42,043 bases of DNA from Mycobacterium sp. (GTDB lineage Bacteria > Actinomycetota > Actinomycetes > Mycobacteriales > Mycobacteriaceae). Below the pieces are notes generated by a model. The model saw nothing but the letters and a program-made list of their open reading frames with translations. It searched no databases and was not told the DNA's origin. This document shows, piece by piece, positions 7,309 through 16,028 of this stretch (positions within the stretch are counted from its first letter, which is position 1; each line of letters opens with the position of its first letter). Where the stretch lies: NCBI GenBank assembly GCA_020438865.1, contig JAGQTU010000030.1:1-42043 (forward strand). The letters run 5' to 3'. The translations under genes and the position numbers were made by a program.

Positions 7309-9264
7309 GTGGAGGAGCTGACAACGGAACCGGTGGCACCGGTCGGCCTGCGGTCGCAGCCCGCCATCGCCCCGGCTCCCGTGCGCCCGCGCGCCGTGTC
7401 GGATCTGTTGCGGTTGCTGCCCTACCTGCTGCCGTATCGGGCGCGCTGGATCGCCATGCTCGCCGTCGCGATCACCAGCCTGGTCGCCACGGTGGCCATC
7501 CCGCTGATGACCAGGGCGGTGATCGACGGCCCCGTCCGGCACCACGACCAGCACGGGCTGTGGCTGGTCGGCGCGGCCGCGATCGCCGTGGGTGTCTCCG
7601 AGGCGGTGCTGTGGTTCATCCGGCGCTGGCTGGTGGCCCGGGCGACCATGGGTGTGGAGGCCGACGTGCGCAAGGACCTCTATGCGCGCCTGCAGATCCT
7701 GCCGATGTCGTTTCACGGGCGCTGGCAGTCGGGTCAGCTGCTGTCCCGGATCATGAACGATCTCAACACCATTCGGCGTTTCCTTTCCTTCGGACTGGTG
7801 TTCCTGTTGTTGAACGTGCTGCAGATCACCGTGGTGACCGCCATCCTGCTCGCCATGTACTGGCCGCTGGGCGTGGTGGTGCTGGCATCGATAGTGCCGG
7901 TCACCCTGATCGTGTTGCACTTCGAGCGCGAATTCACCCGGCTGTCGCGCCAGGCGCAGGATCAGGCCGGGCACGTCGCCACCCACGTCGAGGAGTCCGC
8001 ACTCGGGCTGCGTGCGGTCAAGTCGTTCGGCCGGGAGGACCTGGTCTATCAGCGGTTCGACGAGCAGGCGAGCACGCTGTACGAGACGCAGATCCGCAAG
8101 GTCGCGGTCTCGGCGAAGTTCTGGACGCTGCTGGAGATCATCCCCAGCGTCACCCTGATCATCGTGCTGGGCTTCGGCGCGTTCGCCGCCGGGCACGGCC
8201 TGATCACGCTCGGCACGCTGGTCGCGTTCATCACGATGATGCTCTCGCTGGTGTGGCCGATCGCCTCGTTGGGCTTCCTGCTGTCGATGACCCAGGAGTC
8301 GATGACCGCCGCGAACCGCATCGCCGAGATCTTCGACGCGCCACGCGAGATCACGGACGGAACCCGCACCGTCGTCCCGCGCGGTGGCCGGCTGGAGTTG
8401 GTCGACGTCGGCTTCCGCTTCCCCGAGGGGGACGGTTGGGCGCTGCGCCACGTCAACCTCACCGTCGAACCCGGCGAGACGCTGGCACTGGTGGGTGCCA
8501 CCGGATCGGGAAAGTCGGTACTGGCCGCGCTGTTGCCCCGGCTCTACGACGTCACCGAGGGCCGAATCCTGATCGACGGCAACGATATCCGTGATCTGAG
8601 CCTGCCCACCCTGCGCCGGCTGGTGGCCACCGCGTTCGAGGATCCGACGCTGTTCTCCATGTCGGTGGCCGAGAACCTCCGGCTCGGCCGCCCGGAGGCG
8701 ACGGATGACGATCTGTTCCAGGCCATCGAGATCGCCGCGGCGGGATTCGTCTACGACCTGCCCTTCGGCCTGCAGACGCGCATCGGCGAGCAGGGCATGA
8801 GCCTGTCCGGCGGCCAGCGCCAACGGCTCTCGCTGGCACGGGCGATCCTGGCCGCGCCGAGGATCCTGGTACTCGACGACACCCTCTCGGCCCTGGACGT
8901 GCACACCGAGGCCGCGGTCACCGACGCGCTGGGCCGGGTGCTGGAGGCGGTCACCGGCGTGGTCGTCGCGCACCGGGCCTCGACGGTGCTGCTGGCCGAC
9001 AAGGTCGCACTGCTCGACACCGTCGACGGCGCGGGCACCGTCACCCACGTCGGCACCCACGCCGAACTGCTGGCCACGGTGCCCCGCTACCGCTACCTGC
9101 TGGCCGCCGACGACGAACTCGACGACGGCTGCCCGCCGCGGCCGGACTGGGAGGACGACGACGACCGCGAGCGCCTGGACCGCGCCTACGAGGAGGCCTG
9201 CGGGCAGCGGGCCGCGAGCGCCAGGCCGGCCGATTACGCCGCATCGGAGGGCCGCAACCGATGA
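7309..9264 (+). CDS. ABC exporter half-transporter with a degenerate ATP site
   Basis: Half-transporter of 651 aa: an exporter-type membrane domain with about six helices (residues 35-330) followed by an ATPase domain. Walker A is GATGSGKS near 396-403 and the signature LSGGQRQR is intact. The Q-loop reads FEDPTLF, with Glu in place of Gln. Walker B reads [11 protein letters not shown], so the catalytic Glu is Asp. The switch His is kept (VVAHRAST). Such degeneracy is typical of one subunit of a heterodimeric exporter. The C-terminal tail is acidic and Arg-rich. GTG 7309 follows AGGGAG. Its ATGA overlap with the next gene supports heterodimer assembly; the substrate is unknown. Confidence 0.92.
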   Translation: MEELTTEPVAPVGLRSQPAIAPAPVRPRAVSDLLRLLPYLLPYRARWIAMLAVAITSLVATVAIPLMTRAVIDGPVRHHDQHGLWLVGAAAIAVGVSEAVLWFIRRWLVARATMGVEADVRKDLYARLQILPMSFHGRWQSGQLLSRIMNDLNTIRRFLSFGLVFLLLNVLQITVVTAILLAMYWPLGVVVLASIVPVTLIVLHFEREFTRLSRQAQDQAGHVATHVEESALGLRAVKSFGREDLVYQRFDEQASTLYETQIRKVAVSAKFWTLLEIIPSVTLIIVLGFGAFAAGHGLITLGTLVAFITMMLSLVWPIASLGFLLSMTQESMTAANRIAEIFDAPREITDGTRTVVPRGGRLELVDVGFRFPEGDGWALRHVNLTVEPGETLALVGATGSGKSVLAALLPRLYDVTEGRILIDGNDIRDLSLPTLRRLVATAFEDPTLFSMSVAENLRLGRPEATDDDLFQAIEIAAAGFVYDLPFGLQTRIGEQGMSLSGGQRQRLSLARAILAAPRILVLDDTLSALDVHTEAAVTDALGRVLEAVTGVVVAHRASTVLLADKVALLDTVDGAGTVTHVGTHAELLATVPRYRYLLAADDELDDGCPPRPDWEDDDDRERLDRAYEEACGQRAASARPADYAASEGRNR

Positions 9265-11078
9265 CGGCCACCGAATGGCGGGGACGCCTCGACGAGGTCG
9301 ACGACGATCTGCCGATCGACGAGGCGGTGCCGCGACGTCGGGAGGCGCGGGCGTTGCTGGGTTCGCTGCTGCGGCCGTACCGGCTGACGGTGGGGTTGCT
9401 GGCGGTCGTGGTGATCGCGGAAAACGCTGCGCGGCTTTCGGTTCCGCTGCTGGTGCAGCGCGGTATCGATCACGGTGTGCCGCCGCTGCTGGCCGGCGGC
9501 TCGGCGCGCGAGTTGATCGTCATCGTGGCGATGCTGGCCGGGGTGGCCGCGGTGCAGGCCGGCAGCCGGCTGTTCTTCCTCAACCGGTCGGGGCGCGTCG
9601 GCCAGCGGGTGCTGCTGGACTTGCGCCGTCGGGTGTTCCGGCATTTCCAGCGGCTCGACGTCGCCTTCCACGACCGCTACACCTCGGGCCGGGTGGTCAG
9701 CCGTTCCACGAACGACGTCGAAGCCATCCAGGACATGCTCGAGACCGGATTCGACAGCCTGATCACCGCGGTGCTCACGTTGTTCGGCACCGCGGTCCTG
9801 TTGGTGGCACTCGACGTCCGGCTCGGACTGATGTGCCTGGCGGCGTTTCCCGCGCTGGTGGCGCTGGTGTGGTGGTTCCGCAACGAGTCGGCGAAGACCT
9901 ATCGCAAGGTGCGCGAGAGCGCGGCGTTGGTGATCGTGCAGTTCGTCGAGACGATGACGGGCATCAAGGCGGTGCAGGCCTACCGCCGCGAACCCCGCAA
10001 CCAGGAGATCTTCGAAGGCATCGCCGACGACTACCGGGAGATCAACGAGCGGACCTTCCGGCTGCTGGCCATCTTCATGCCCGGGGTCAAGCTGGTCGGC
10101 AACCTGACCACCGGCGTGGTGCTGCTCTACGGCGGCTACCGGGTTCTGCACGGGGACATGACGATCGGCACCCTGACCGCCTTTCTGCTCTACCTGCGGA
10201 TGTTCTTCGAACCGATGCAGGAGATCTCGCAGTTCTTCAACACCTTCCAGTCCGCCTCGTCGGCGCTGGAGAAACTCGCCGGGGTGCTGGCCGAGAAGCC
10301 GGGCATCGCCGACCCGGCCCACCCGGTTCGGTTGGGAGAGGTGCGGGGCGAGATCGCCTTCCACGATGTGCGATTCAGCTACGTGCCGGATCGCCCGGTG
10401 CTGCCCGGGCTGTCGCTGACCGTTCCGCCCGGGCAGACCGTCGCCCTGGTCGGCACCACCGGCGCGGGCAAGACCACCATCGCCAAACTGATCGCCCGCT
10501 TCTACGACCCGGACTCCGGGTCGGTGACCCTCGACGGCATCGACCTGCGCTCCCTCGCGCAGAGCGGGCTGCGCCGGCACGTCGTGATGGTGACCCAGGA
10601 GAACTTCCTGTTCTCCGGCACCGTCGCCGACAACATCCGGTTCGGCAGGCCGACGGCCTCCGACGCCGAGGTGGGGGCGGCCGCGGCCGCGGTGGGTGCC
10701 GACGAGTTCATCGCGACGCTGCCGGACGGCTACGACACCGATGTGGCCAAGCGTGGTGGCCGGTTGTCCGCCGGGCAGCGCCAGCTGGTCGCGTTCGCCC
10801 GGGCGTTCCTCGCCGATCCCGCCGTGCTGATCCTCGACGAGGCCACCTCGTCACTGGACATTCCGAGCGAACGGCTGGTGCAGCGGGCGCTTCGCACCGT
10901 GCTGGCCGGCCGGACGGCGCTGATCATCGCCCATCGGCTCTCCACGGTGGAGGTCGCCGACCGGGTGCTCGTCCTCGAACACGGCCGCGTCGTCGAGGAC
11001 GGTCCTCCCACACAGCTGATCGGATCGGGTGGACACTATGCCGGGTTGCACCGCGCCTGGGTCGAGTCCCTGGCCTAG
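9261..11078 (+). CDS. ABC exporter half-transporter with a canonical ATP site
   Basis: Partner half-transporter of 605 aa with six predicted membrane helices in the N-terminal half. The ATPase domain has Walker A GTTGAGKT (about 396-403), Q-loop VTQENFLFSG, signature LSAGQRQ, complete Walker B LILDEATSSLD and switch His in IIAHRLST. In a dimer, its Walker A/B would pair with the LSGGQ of the upstream subunit to form the active site. Its own slightly altered LSAGQ would pair with the degenerate site. It starts at ATG 9261, four bases before the upstream stop, so expression is coupled. Mycobacterial pairs of this kind export drugs or lipids, but nothing here fixes the cargo. Confidence 0.93.
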   Translation: MTATEWRGRLDEVDDDLPIDEAVPRRREARALLGSLLRPYRLTVGLLAVVVIAENAARLSVPLLVQRGIDHGVPPLLAGGSARELIVIVAMLAGVAAVQAGSRLFFLNRSGRVGQRVLLDLRRRVFRHFQRLDVAFHDRYTSGRVVSRSTNDVEAIQDMLETGFDSLITAVLTLFGTAVLLVALDVRLGLMCLAAFPALVALVWWFRNESAKTYRKVRESAALVIVQFVETMTGIKAVQAYRREPRNQEIFEGIADDYREINERTFRLLAIFMPGVKLVGNLTTGVVLLYGGYRVLHGDMTIGTLTAFLLYLRMFFEPMQEISQFFNTFQSASSALEKLAGVLAEKPGIADPAHPVRLGEVRGEIAFHDVRFSYVPDRPVLPGLSLTVPPGQTVALVGTTGAGKTTIAKLIARFYDPDSGSVTLDGIDLRSLAQSGLRRHVVMVTQENFLFSGTVADNIRFGRPTASDAEVGAAAAAVGADEFIATLPDGYDTDVAKRGGRLSAGQRQLVAFARAFLADPAVLILDEATSSLDIPSERLVQRALRTVLAGRTALIIAHRLSTVEVADRVLVLEHGRVVEDGPPTQLIGSGGHYAGLHRAWVESLA

Positions 11079-11114
11079 GTCGGTTCGACACATTTCGACA
11101 CAGGGGAGAGCGCC

Positions 11115-11981
11115 GTGGATGCGACGAGGGTGTGCTCGGTGCTGGCAGTGCTGCTGGCGGTCGTGCTTGGGTTGCTCATCGCACCCGTCGGGGCGGCCCG
11201 CGCCGACGACCTGCCCGGGGTCGGGCTGACCGGCACCTCGGGCGCTCCGTTGCGCGACGGCGCGACCTACGGCGTCGGGATGGTCATCGTCGCCCATTTC
11301 GACGGTCCGGTCGGTGATTTCGGCGCGGCCGAACAGCAGCTGACGGTGTCGACCGAGCCGCCGGTCGCCGGCGCCTGGCACTGGGTCGACGACCACACCG
11401 CACACTGGCGTCCGCCGCAGTACTACCAGCCGGGCACCGTCGTCACCGTCGCCCCCGGCGGGGCGCCGCCGGTGACGTTCACCATCGGCGCCTCGCACGT
11501 GTCGGTCGCCGACGATGCGACCAAGCAGGTCAGCGTTTTCGACGGCGGCAAGCTGGTGCGCACCATGCCGACCTCGATGGGCCGCGGCGGCACCGAGAAG
11601 GTGGGCAACACGACGCTGAGCTTCTGGACTCAGCCCGGGGTCTACACCGTGCTGGACAAGAGCAACCCGGTGGTGATGGACTCCTCGACCTACGGGCTGC
11701 CGATCAACTCCCACCTCGGCTACAAGGAGTCGATCAACTACGCGGTTCGCATCAGCACCGATGGTGTGTACCTCCACGAGCTCGACGAGACGGTGTGGGC
11801 GCAGGGCAACACCGACACCAGCCACGGCTGTCTGAACCTCAACCGCGACAACGCGGCGTGGTTCTACAACTTCTCGGTCCCCGGCGACGTCGTCGAGGTG
11901 CGCAACACCGGCGGCAAGCCGCTGCAGTTGTGGCAGAACGGCGACTGGAGTATGCCGTGGGACCAGTGGGCCCCGGCCTGA
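11115..11981 (+). CDS. L,D-transpeptidase (YkuD), exported
   Basis: Peptidoglycan cross-linking enzyme that makes 3-3 cross-links in the periplasm. The 288-aa product has a signal peptide ending near ARA-DD (residues 28-32), an Ig-like domain (about 37-125) and a YkuD catalytic domain (about 127-275). Catalytic residues are visible: His221 (YLHEL) and SHGCLN at 236-241 with nucleophile Cys239. The signal sequence shows no lipobox. GTG 11115 follows AGGGGAG at about 11102-11108. It begins 36 bp after the ABC exporter genes and may share their transcript. Its 3' end overlaps the next gene. Such enzymes confer tolerance to classical beta-lactams and are inhibited by carbapenems. Confidence 0.92.
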   Translation: MDATRVCSVLAVLLAVVLGLLIAPVGAARADDLPGVGLTGTSGAPLRDGATYGVGMVIVAHFDGPVGDFGAAEQQLTVSTEPPVAGAWHWVDDHTAHWRPPQYYQPGTVVTVAPGGAPPVTFTIGASHVSVADDATKQVSVFDGGKLVRTMPTSMGRGGTEKVGNTTLSFWTQPGVYTVLDKSNPVVMDSSTYGLPINSHLGYKESINYAVRISTDGVYLHELDETVWAQGNTDTSHGCLNLNRDNAAWFYNFSVPGDVVEVRNTGGKPLQLWQNGDWSMPWDQWAPA

Positions 11982-12619
11982 GGGGCTTCGCTGATCGGGC
12001 CGACGCGGGTCGGCGGTTGGCCGGGGGGCTGAAGGCCTATCGCGACCGCGACGTGCTGGTGCTGGCCCTGCCGCGCGGCGGTGTCCCGGTGGCGTTCGAG
12101 GTGGCCGCGGCCCTCGACGCGCCGCTGGACGTGTTGGTGGTGCGCAAGCTCGGTGTGCCGCATCAGCCCGAACTCGCGTTCGGGGCGATCGGCGAGGACG
12201 GGGTGCGGGTGCTCAACGACGAGGTGCTGCGGCACGTGCTGCTGACCGATGCCGAGATTGCCGCGGTGGAGACCGCCCAGCGCGTCGAGCTGCAGCGCCG
12301 GGTCGAACGTTATCGCGCTGGCCGGGAACGGGTTTCGCTGCGCGGCCGGGTGGTCCTGATCGTCGACGACGGCTTCGCGACGGGTGCCACCGCGCGGGCG
12401 GCCTGCCTGGTGGCCCGCGCCCAGGGCGCCGCCGAGGTGGTGCTGGCCGCGCCCATCGGCTCGGCCGACACCGTCGCCGCATTGCGGGGGGTCGCCGACG
12501 ACGTGGTGTGCCTGGGAGCCCCGCGGTACTTCCACGCCGTCGGCCAGGGTTACCGCGACTTCAGCCAGACCTCCGACGAGGAGGTGTGCGAATTGCTGGA
12601 GCGCGCCCGAAACCGCTAG
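11957..12619 (+). CDS. Phosphoribosyltransferase-domain protein
   Basis: Cytosolic type I phosphoribosyltransferase-like protein of about 220 aa. The PRPP-binding loop reads VVLIVDDGFATGATARA, with Asp137, Asp138, Thr142, Gly143 and Thr145 matching the DDxxxTGxT pattern. An upstream ALPRGGVPVAFEVA segment is also typical. GTG 11957 was chosen because GGAG lies 6 nt upstream (11947-11950), so the gene overlaps the L,D-transpeptidase by 25 nt; GTG 11966 is possible. Uncharacterised homologues occur in mycobacteria, sometimes fused to hydrolase domains. The substrate base is unknown. The stop is within the CTAG shared with accD3 on the opposite strand. Confidence 0.8.
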   Translation: MGPVGPGLRGFADRADAGRRLAGGLKAYRDRDVLVLALPRGGVPVAFEVAAALDAPLDVLVVRKLGVPHQPELAFGAIGEDGVRVLNDEVLRHVLLTDAEIAAVETAQRVELQRRVERYRAGRERVSLRGRVVLIVDDGFATGATARAACLVARAQGAAEVVLAAPIGSADTVAALRGVADDVVCLGAPRYFHAVGQGYRDFSQTSDEEVCELLERARNR

Positions 12620-14088
12620 CCGGGCAGGCCGATCCGGCGGTAGCGGGCCAGCCGCGCCGCGTACCGCTCGCCGGCCGGGACCGCGCGCAGCTCGTACAGT
12701 TCGCGCGCGATCGCGGTCGAGAGCCGGCGGGCGAACTCCACGGGTTCGTCGGCGGCGTCGGGATGCTCGGGCACGATCGCGTCGACGATCCCGTCACGCA
12801 GCAGGTCCGTCGACCGGATGCCCTGGGCCGCGGCCAGTTCCGCGGCGTGGTCGGTATCCCGGAAGACGATCGCGCTGGCGCCCTCCGGCGGCAGGGGCGC
12901 CAGCCAGCCGTGCCGGGCGGCCAGCACCCGGTCGGCGGGCACCATCGCCAGTGCGGGCCCGCCGCTGCCCTGACCGAGCAGCACCGAGACGGTCGGGGTG
13001 CTCAGGGTGACCAGTTCGGAGAGGCAGCGCGCGATCTCCCCGGCCAGCCCGTTCTGTTCGGCGTCGGCCGACAGCGCCGGACCCGCCGTGTCGATCACCA
13101 GGACCAGCGGCAGCCGCAGCCCGGCGGCCAGCGCCATCCCCCGCCGCGCCTCCCGTAGGGCGGCGGGGCCCACCACGGCGCCGACGACGCGTTGCTGCCC
13201 GACCACGACGGCGGGCCGGCCGCCGAAGCGGGCCAGTGCCAGCACGGTCGCGGCCGCCTCGCCGTGCGTGCCGGACAGCAGCACCCGGTCGGTGGCGCCC
13301 TCCCGCAGCAGCCAGCCGACCCCCGGGCGGTCCGGGCGGCGCGAGGCCATCACCGACTCCCACGCCGGCACCTCCGGTATCGGCTCCGCCGGATCGGCGG
13401 CCGGCGGTTCGGCGGGCGGGTCGACGAGCACCCGCAATGTCCGGTCCAGGGTGGGTCGGAGGCTTTCGAGCGGCACCACACCGTCGATGACACCGTGGGC
13501 GAGCAGGTTCTCGGCGGTCTGCACCCCGGTCGGAAACGGCTCGCCGTACAGCTGCTCGTAGACCCGCGGCCCGAGGAAACCGATGAGCGCCCCGGGCTGG
13601 GCCACGGTGACGTGGCCGAGCGATCCCCACGACGCGAACACCCCGCCGGTCGTGGGGTTGCGCAGGTACACCAGGTAGGGCACGTGGGCCTGCTTGTGCA
13701 CGGTGACGGCGGCGGCGATCTTGACCATCTGCAGGAAGGCCACGGTGCCCTCCTGCATCCGGGTGCCGCCGGAACTGGGCGAGGCCAGCAGGGGTAGCCG
13801 CTCGGCCGTGGCCCGCTCCACCGCCGCGGTGATGCGTTCGGCGGCGGCCACCCCGATCGAGCCGGCCAGGAAGCCGAACTCGCACGCCACCACGGCGACC
13901 CGGCGCCCGAACACCGTGCCCTCGCCGGTCAGCACCGCCTCGTCGAGCCCGGTCGCGGCGCGGGCCCGCGCCAGTTCGGCGGCGTACTCGGCGTCGGCGG
14001 TCACGGCCGGGGGCGGGCTGTCCCAGCTGCGGAACGAACCGGGGTCCAGCACGGCGTCGCGCAGTTCGGTAGCCCCGATGCGGCTCAC
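12616..14088 (-). CDS. accD3: Acyl-CoA carboxylase carboxyltransferase subunit AccD3
   Basis: Carboxyltransferase subunit of 490 aa that transfers CO2 from carboxybiotin to an acyl-CoA. Both crotonase-like lobes are present. The first holds [12 protein letters not shown] and [16 protein letters not shown], oxyanion and CoA-binding regions. The second holds [28 protein letters not shown] and [11 protein letters not shown]. No Cys4 zinc finger was seen. Position opposite echA6 and sequence match M. tuberculosis accD3 (Rv0904c). Its acyl-CoA specificity is not established. GTG 14088 was chosen because TAACCT lies 6 nt upstream, predicting a leaderless mRNA. Its stop overlaps the stop of the convergent phosphoribosyltransferase gene by four bases. 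Confidence 0.92.
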   Translation of the reverse strand: MSRIGATELRDAVLDPGSFRSWDSPPPAVTADAEYAAELARARAATGLDEAVLTGEGTVFGRRVAVVACEFGFLAGSIGVAAAERITAAVERATAERLPLLASPSSGGTRMQEGTVAFLQMVKIAAAVTVHKQAHVPYLVYLRNPTTGGVFASWGSLGHVTVAQPGALIGFLGPRVYEQLYGEPFPTGVQTAENLLAHGVIDGVVPLESLRPTLDRTLRVLVDPPAEPPAADPAEPIPEVPAWESVMASRRPDRPGVGWLLREGATDRVLLSGTHGEAAATVLALARFGGRPAVVVGQQRVVGAVVGPAALREARRGMALAAGLRLPLVLVIDTAGPALSADAEQNGLAGEIARCLSELVTLSTPTVSVLLGQGSGGPALAMVPADRVLAARHGWLAPLPPEGASAIVFRDTDHAAELAAAQGIRSTDLLRDGIVDAIVPEHPDAADEPVEFARRLSTAIARELYELRAVPAGERYAARLARYRRIGLPG

Positions 14089-14122
14089 GGGTCGAGGTTA
14101 TCCGGCCAGTAGGCTGGGCTCC
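14089..14122. promoter_or_regulatory. 34-bp divergent promoter pair, accD3/echA6
   Basis: Both genes have a TANNNT -10 box directly before the start codon. Forward: TAGGCT (14110-14115), 7 nt before the echA6 ATG. Reverse: TAACCT (complement of 14095-14100), 6 nt before the accD3 GTG. Both transcripts are predicted leaderless. The -35 region of each promoter would fall inside the opposite coding sequence. Confidence 0.6.
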
Positions 14123-14854
14123 ATGATCGGTATCAGCCGCGTCGGCGACGTGACCACCATCGAGCTGCAGCGCCCGGAGCGCCGCAACGCGCTCAACTCC
14201 GAACTGGTCGACACCCTGCGGGAGGCCGTGGAGAAGGCGGCCGCCGACGACGTCCGCGCCGTCGTGCTCACCGGCCAGGGGACGGTGTTCTGCGCCGGCG
14301 CCGACCTCTCCGGTGACGTGTTCGCGGCCGACTTCCCGGACAAGGCGATCGCACTGAACAAGGCCATCGACGCGGTGCCGGTTCCGGTGATCGGGGCGAT
14401 CAACGGCCCGGCGATCGGCGCCGGTGTGCAGCTGGCGATGATCTGCGACCTGCGGGTGGTGGCGCCGGGCGCCTATTTCCAGTTCCCGATCGCCAAATAC
14501 GGCCTCGCGCTTGACAACTGGAGCGTTCGGCGGCTTTCCTCGCTGGCCGGTTACGGCCGCGCCCGGGGCATGCTGCTGGCCGCGGAGAAACTGGATGCGC
14601 AGACCGCGTTGATGACCGGCATGGCCAACCGGATCGGGGACCTCGCCGACGCGCAGGCGTGGGCGGCCGAGATCGCCGGACTGGCGCCGCTGTCGCTGCA
14701 GTCCTCCAAGCGGGTGCTCAACGACGACGGCGCCTACGAGGAGCAGGGCGCCACCCACAAGGAACTCTTCGACAAGGCCTGGGGCAGCCAGGACGTGATC
14801 GAGGCGCAGGTCGCGCGCATCGAGAAGCGGGCGCCGAGGTTCCAGGGCGCCTAA
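14123..14854 (+). CDS. echA6: Enoyl-CoA hydratase-like protein EchA6
   Basis: Crotonase-fold protein of 243 aa, the same length as M. tuberculosis EchA6 (Rv0905). Diagnostic segments include [59 protein letters not shown] and [16 protein letters not shown]. Published work on the M. tuberculosis protein reports no hydratase activity, a role in moving fatty acyl chains to FAS-II for mycolic acid synthesis, and that it is a drug target; here that role is inferred from orthology. It starts a forward run of genes with little intergenic space and should be expressed from the leaderless promoter at 14110-14115. Confidence 0.93.
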   Translation: MIGISRVGDVTTIELQRPERRNALNSELVDTLREAVEKAAADDVRAVVLTGQGTVFCAGADLSGDVFAADFPDKAIALNKAIDAVPVPVIGAINGPAIGAGVQLAMICDLRVVAPGAYFQFPIAKYGLALDNWSVRRLSSLAGYGRARGMLLAAEKLDAQTALMTGMANRIGDLADAQAWAAEIAGLAPLSLQSSKRVLNDDGAYEEQGATHKELFDKAWGSQDVIEAQVARIEKRAPRFQGA

Positions 14855-14855
14855 A

Positions 14856-16010
14856 TTGTTGCGCACCGCCCTTCGCCTGGCCGCCGGCACGGGATCGCTG
14901 GCCGCCGGCGGCTGGGTCCTGCGGGCGCTGAACGACGCACCCGCGTCGTTGGGCGCCGGGCCGGGCGCCATCCGCACCGTCGCCGACGGCTCGCCCAACT
15001 ACCGCGACGGGGTGTTCCACAACCTCGAACCCGCATCGGCGCTCAAGCTCGACGCCGAGGAGAACCGGCTGATCCTGTTCGACATGATCTCCAGCCGGTC
15101 GGCCAGCCGCCCCGGCGGCGCCGTACCCCTCGCCGCACCCCCCGTCGACGCGAGACCCGAGCCGCTGGCGGTGAACTGGCTCGGCCATTCCACGACGCTG
15201 CTGGAGATCGACGGCTACCGGGTGCTCACCGACCCGGTCTGGAGCAACCGCTGCTCGCCGTCGCGCACGGTCGGTCCCCAGCGGCTGCACCCGGTCCCGC
15301 TGCCGCTGGAGACCCTGCCCGAACTCGACGCCGTGGTGATCAGCCACGACCACTACGACCACCTCGACATGGACACCGTGCTGGACTTGGTACGCACCCA
15401 GCGGGCGCCGTTCGTGGTTCCCCTCGGTGTCGGCGCGCACCTGCGGCAGTGGAACGTCCCCACCGAGCGGATCGTCGAACTGGACTGGAACGCCGAGACC
15501 CGCATCGGCGAGCTGAGGCTGGTCTGCACCCCGGCGCGGCACTTCTCCGGCCGCTTCCTGTCGCGCAACACCACGCTGTGGGCCTCGTGGGCGATCCTCG
15601 GGCCGCGGCACCGCGCGTACTTCGGCGGCGACACCGGATACACCAACAGCTTCGCCCGGATCGGCGCCGACCACGGGCCCTTCGACCTCACCCTGATGCC
15701 GATCGGCGCCTACAACACCGCCTGGCCCGATATCCACATGAACCCGGAGGAGGCGGTGCGCGCCCACCGCGACGTCACCGATGCCGGCCTGCTGGTGCCG
15801 ATCCACTGGGCCACCTTCCGGCTGGCTCCCCATCCGTGGTCGGAGCCGGTGGAACGGCTGCTGGCCGCGGCCGGCGAGGCCGGGGTCGATGTGGCCGTTC
15901 CCAAGCCGGGCGGACGGGTGAGCACACCGGCGTCGACGGCAACAGAACGGGAGGCGGCCATAGAGCGGACCGCCGCGGAGGCGGCAATAGAACAGTGGTG
16001 GCGGCTGTGA
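14856..16010 (+). CDS. Metallo-beta-lactamase-fold hydrolase (Rv0906-like)
   Basis: Hydrolase of about 384 aa resembling Rv0906 and NAPE-PLD/UlaG-type lactonase-fold enzymes. The metal site HDHYDHLD is clear; further ligand candidates are CTPARHFSGR, FGGDTGYT and PIHWATF. The N terminus (LRLAAGTGSLAAGGW) is hydrophobic enough to be a membrane anchor or signal. TTG 14856, one base after the echA6 stop, is the longest start; the adjacent TTG at 14859 is equally possible. It is presumably cotranscribed with echA6. The substrate is unknown; a phospholipase D-like or lactonase activity is suggested by family only. Confidence 0.88.
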   Translation: MLRTALRLAAGTGSLAAGGWVLRALNDAPASLGAGPGAIRTVADGSPNYRDGVFHNLEPASALKLDAEENRLILFDMISSRSASRPGGAVPLAAPPVDARPEPLAVNWLGHSTTLLEIDGYRVLTDPVWSNRCSPSRTVGPQRLHPVPLPLETLPELDAVVISHDHYDHLDMDTVLDLVRTQRAPFVVPLGVGAHLRQWNVPTERIVELDWNAETRIGELRLVCTPARHFSGRFLSRNTTLWASWAILGPRHRAYFGGDTGYTNSFARIGADHGPFDLTLMPIGAYNTAWPDIHMNPEEAVRAHRDVTDAGLLVPIHWATFRLAPHPWSEPVERLLAAAGEAGVDVAVPKPGGRVSTPASTATEREAAIERTAAEAAIEQWWRL

Positions 16011-16015
16011 CGCAC

Positions 16016-16021
16016 TACCGT
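16016..16021 (+). promoter_or_regulatory. -10 box of a predicted leaderless transcript (serine-hydrolase lipoprotein)
   Basis: TACCGT lies 7 nt before the ATG at 16029, matching TANNNT spacing for leaderless mRNAs. The same 11-mer, TACCGTGCAAG, recurs at 20002-20012 before the Rv0909-like gene. This box argues for ATG 16029 over GTG 16020. Confidence 0.5.
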
Positions 16022-16028
16022 GCAAGCC

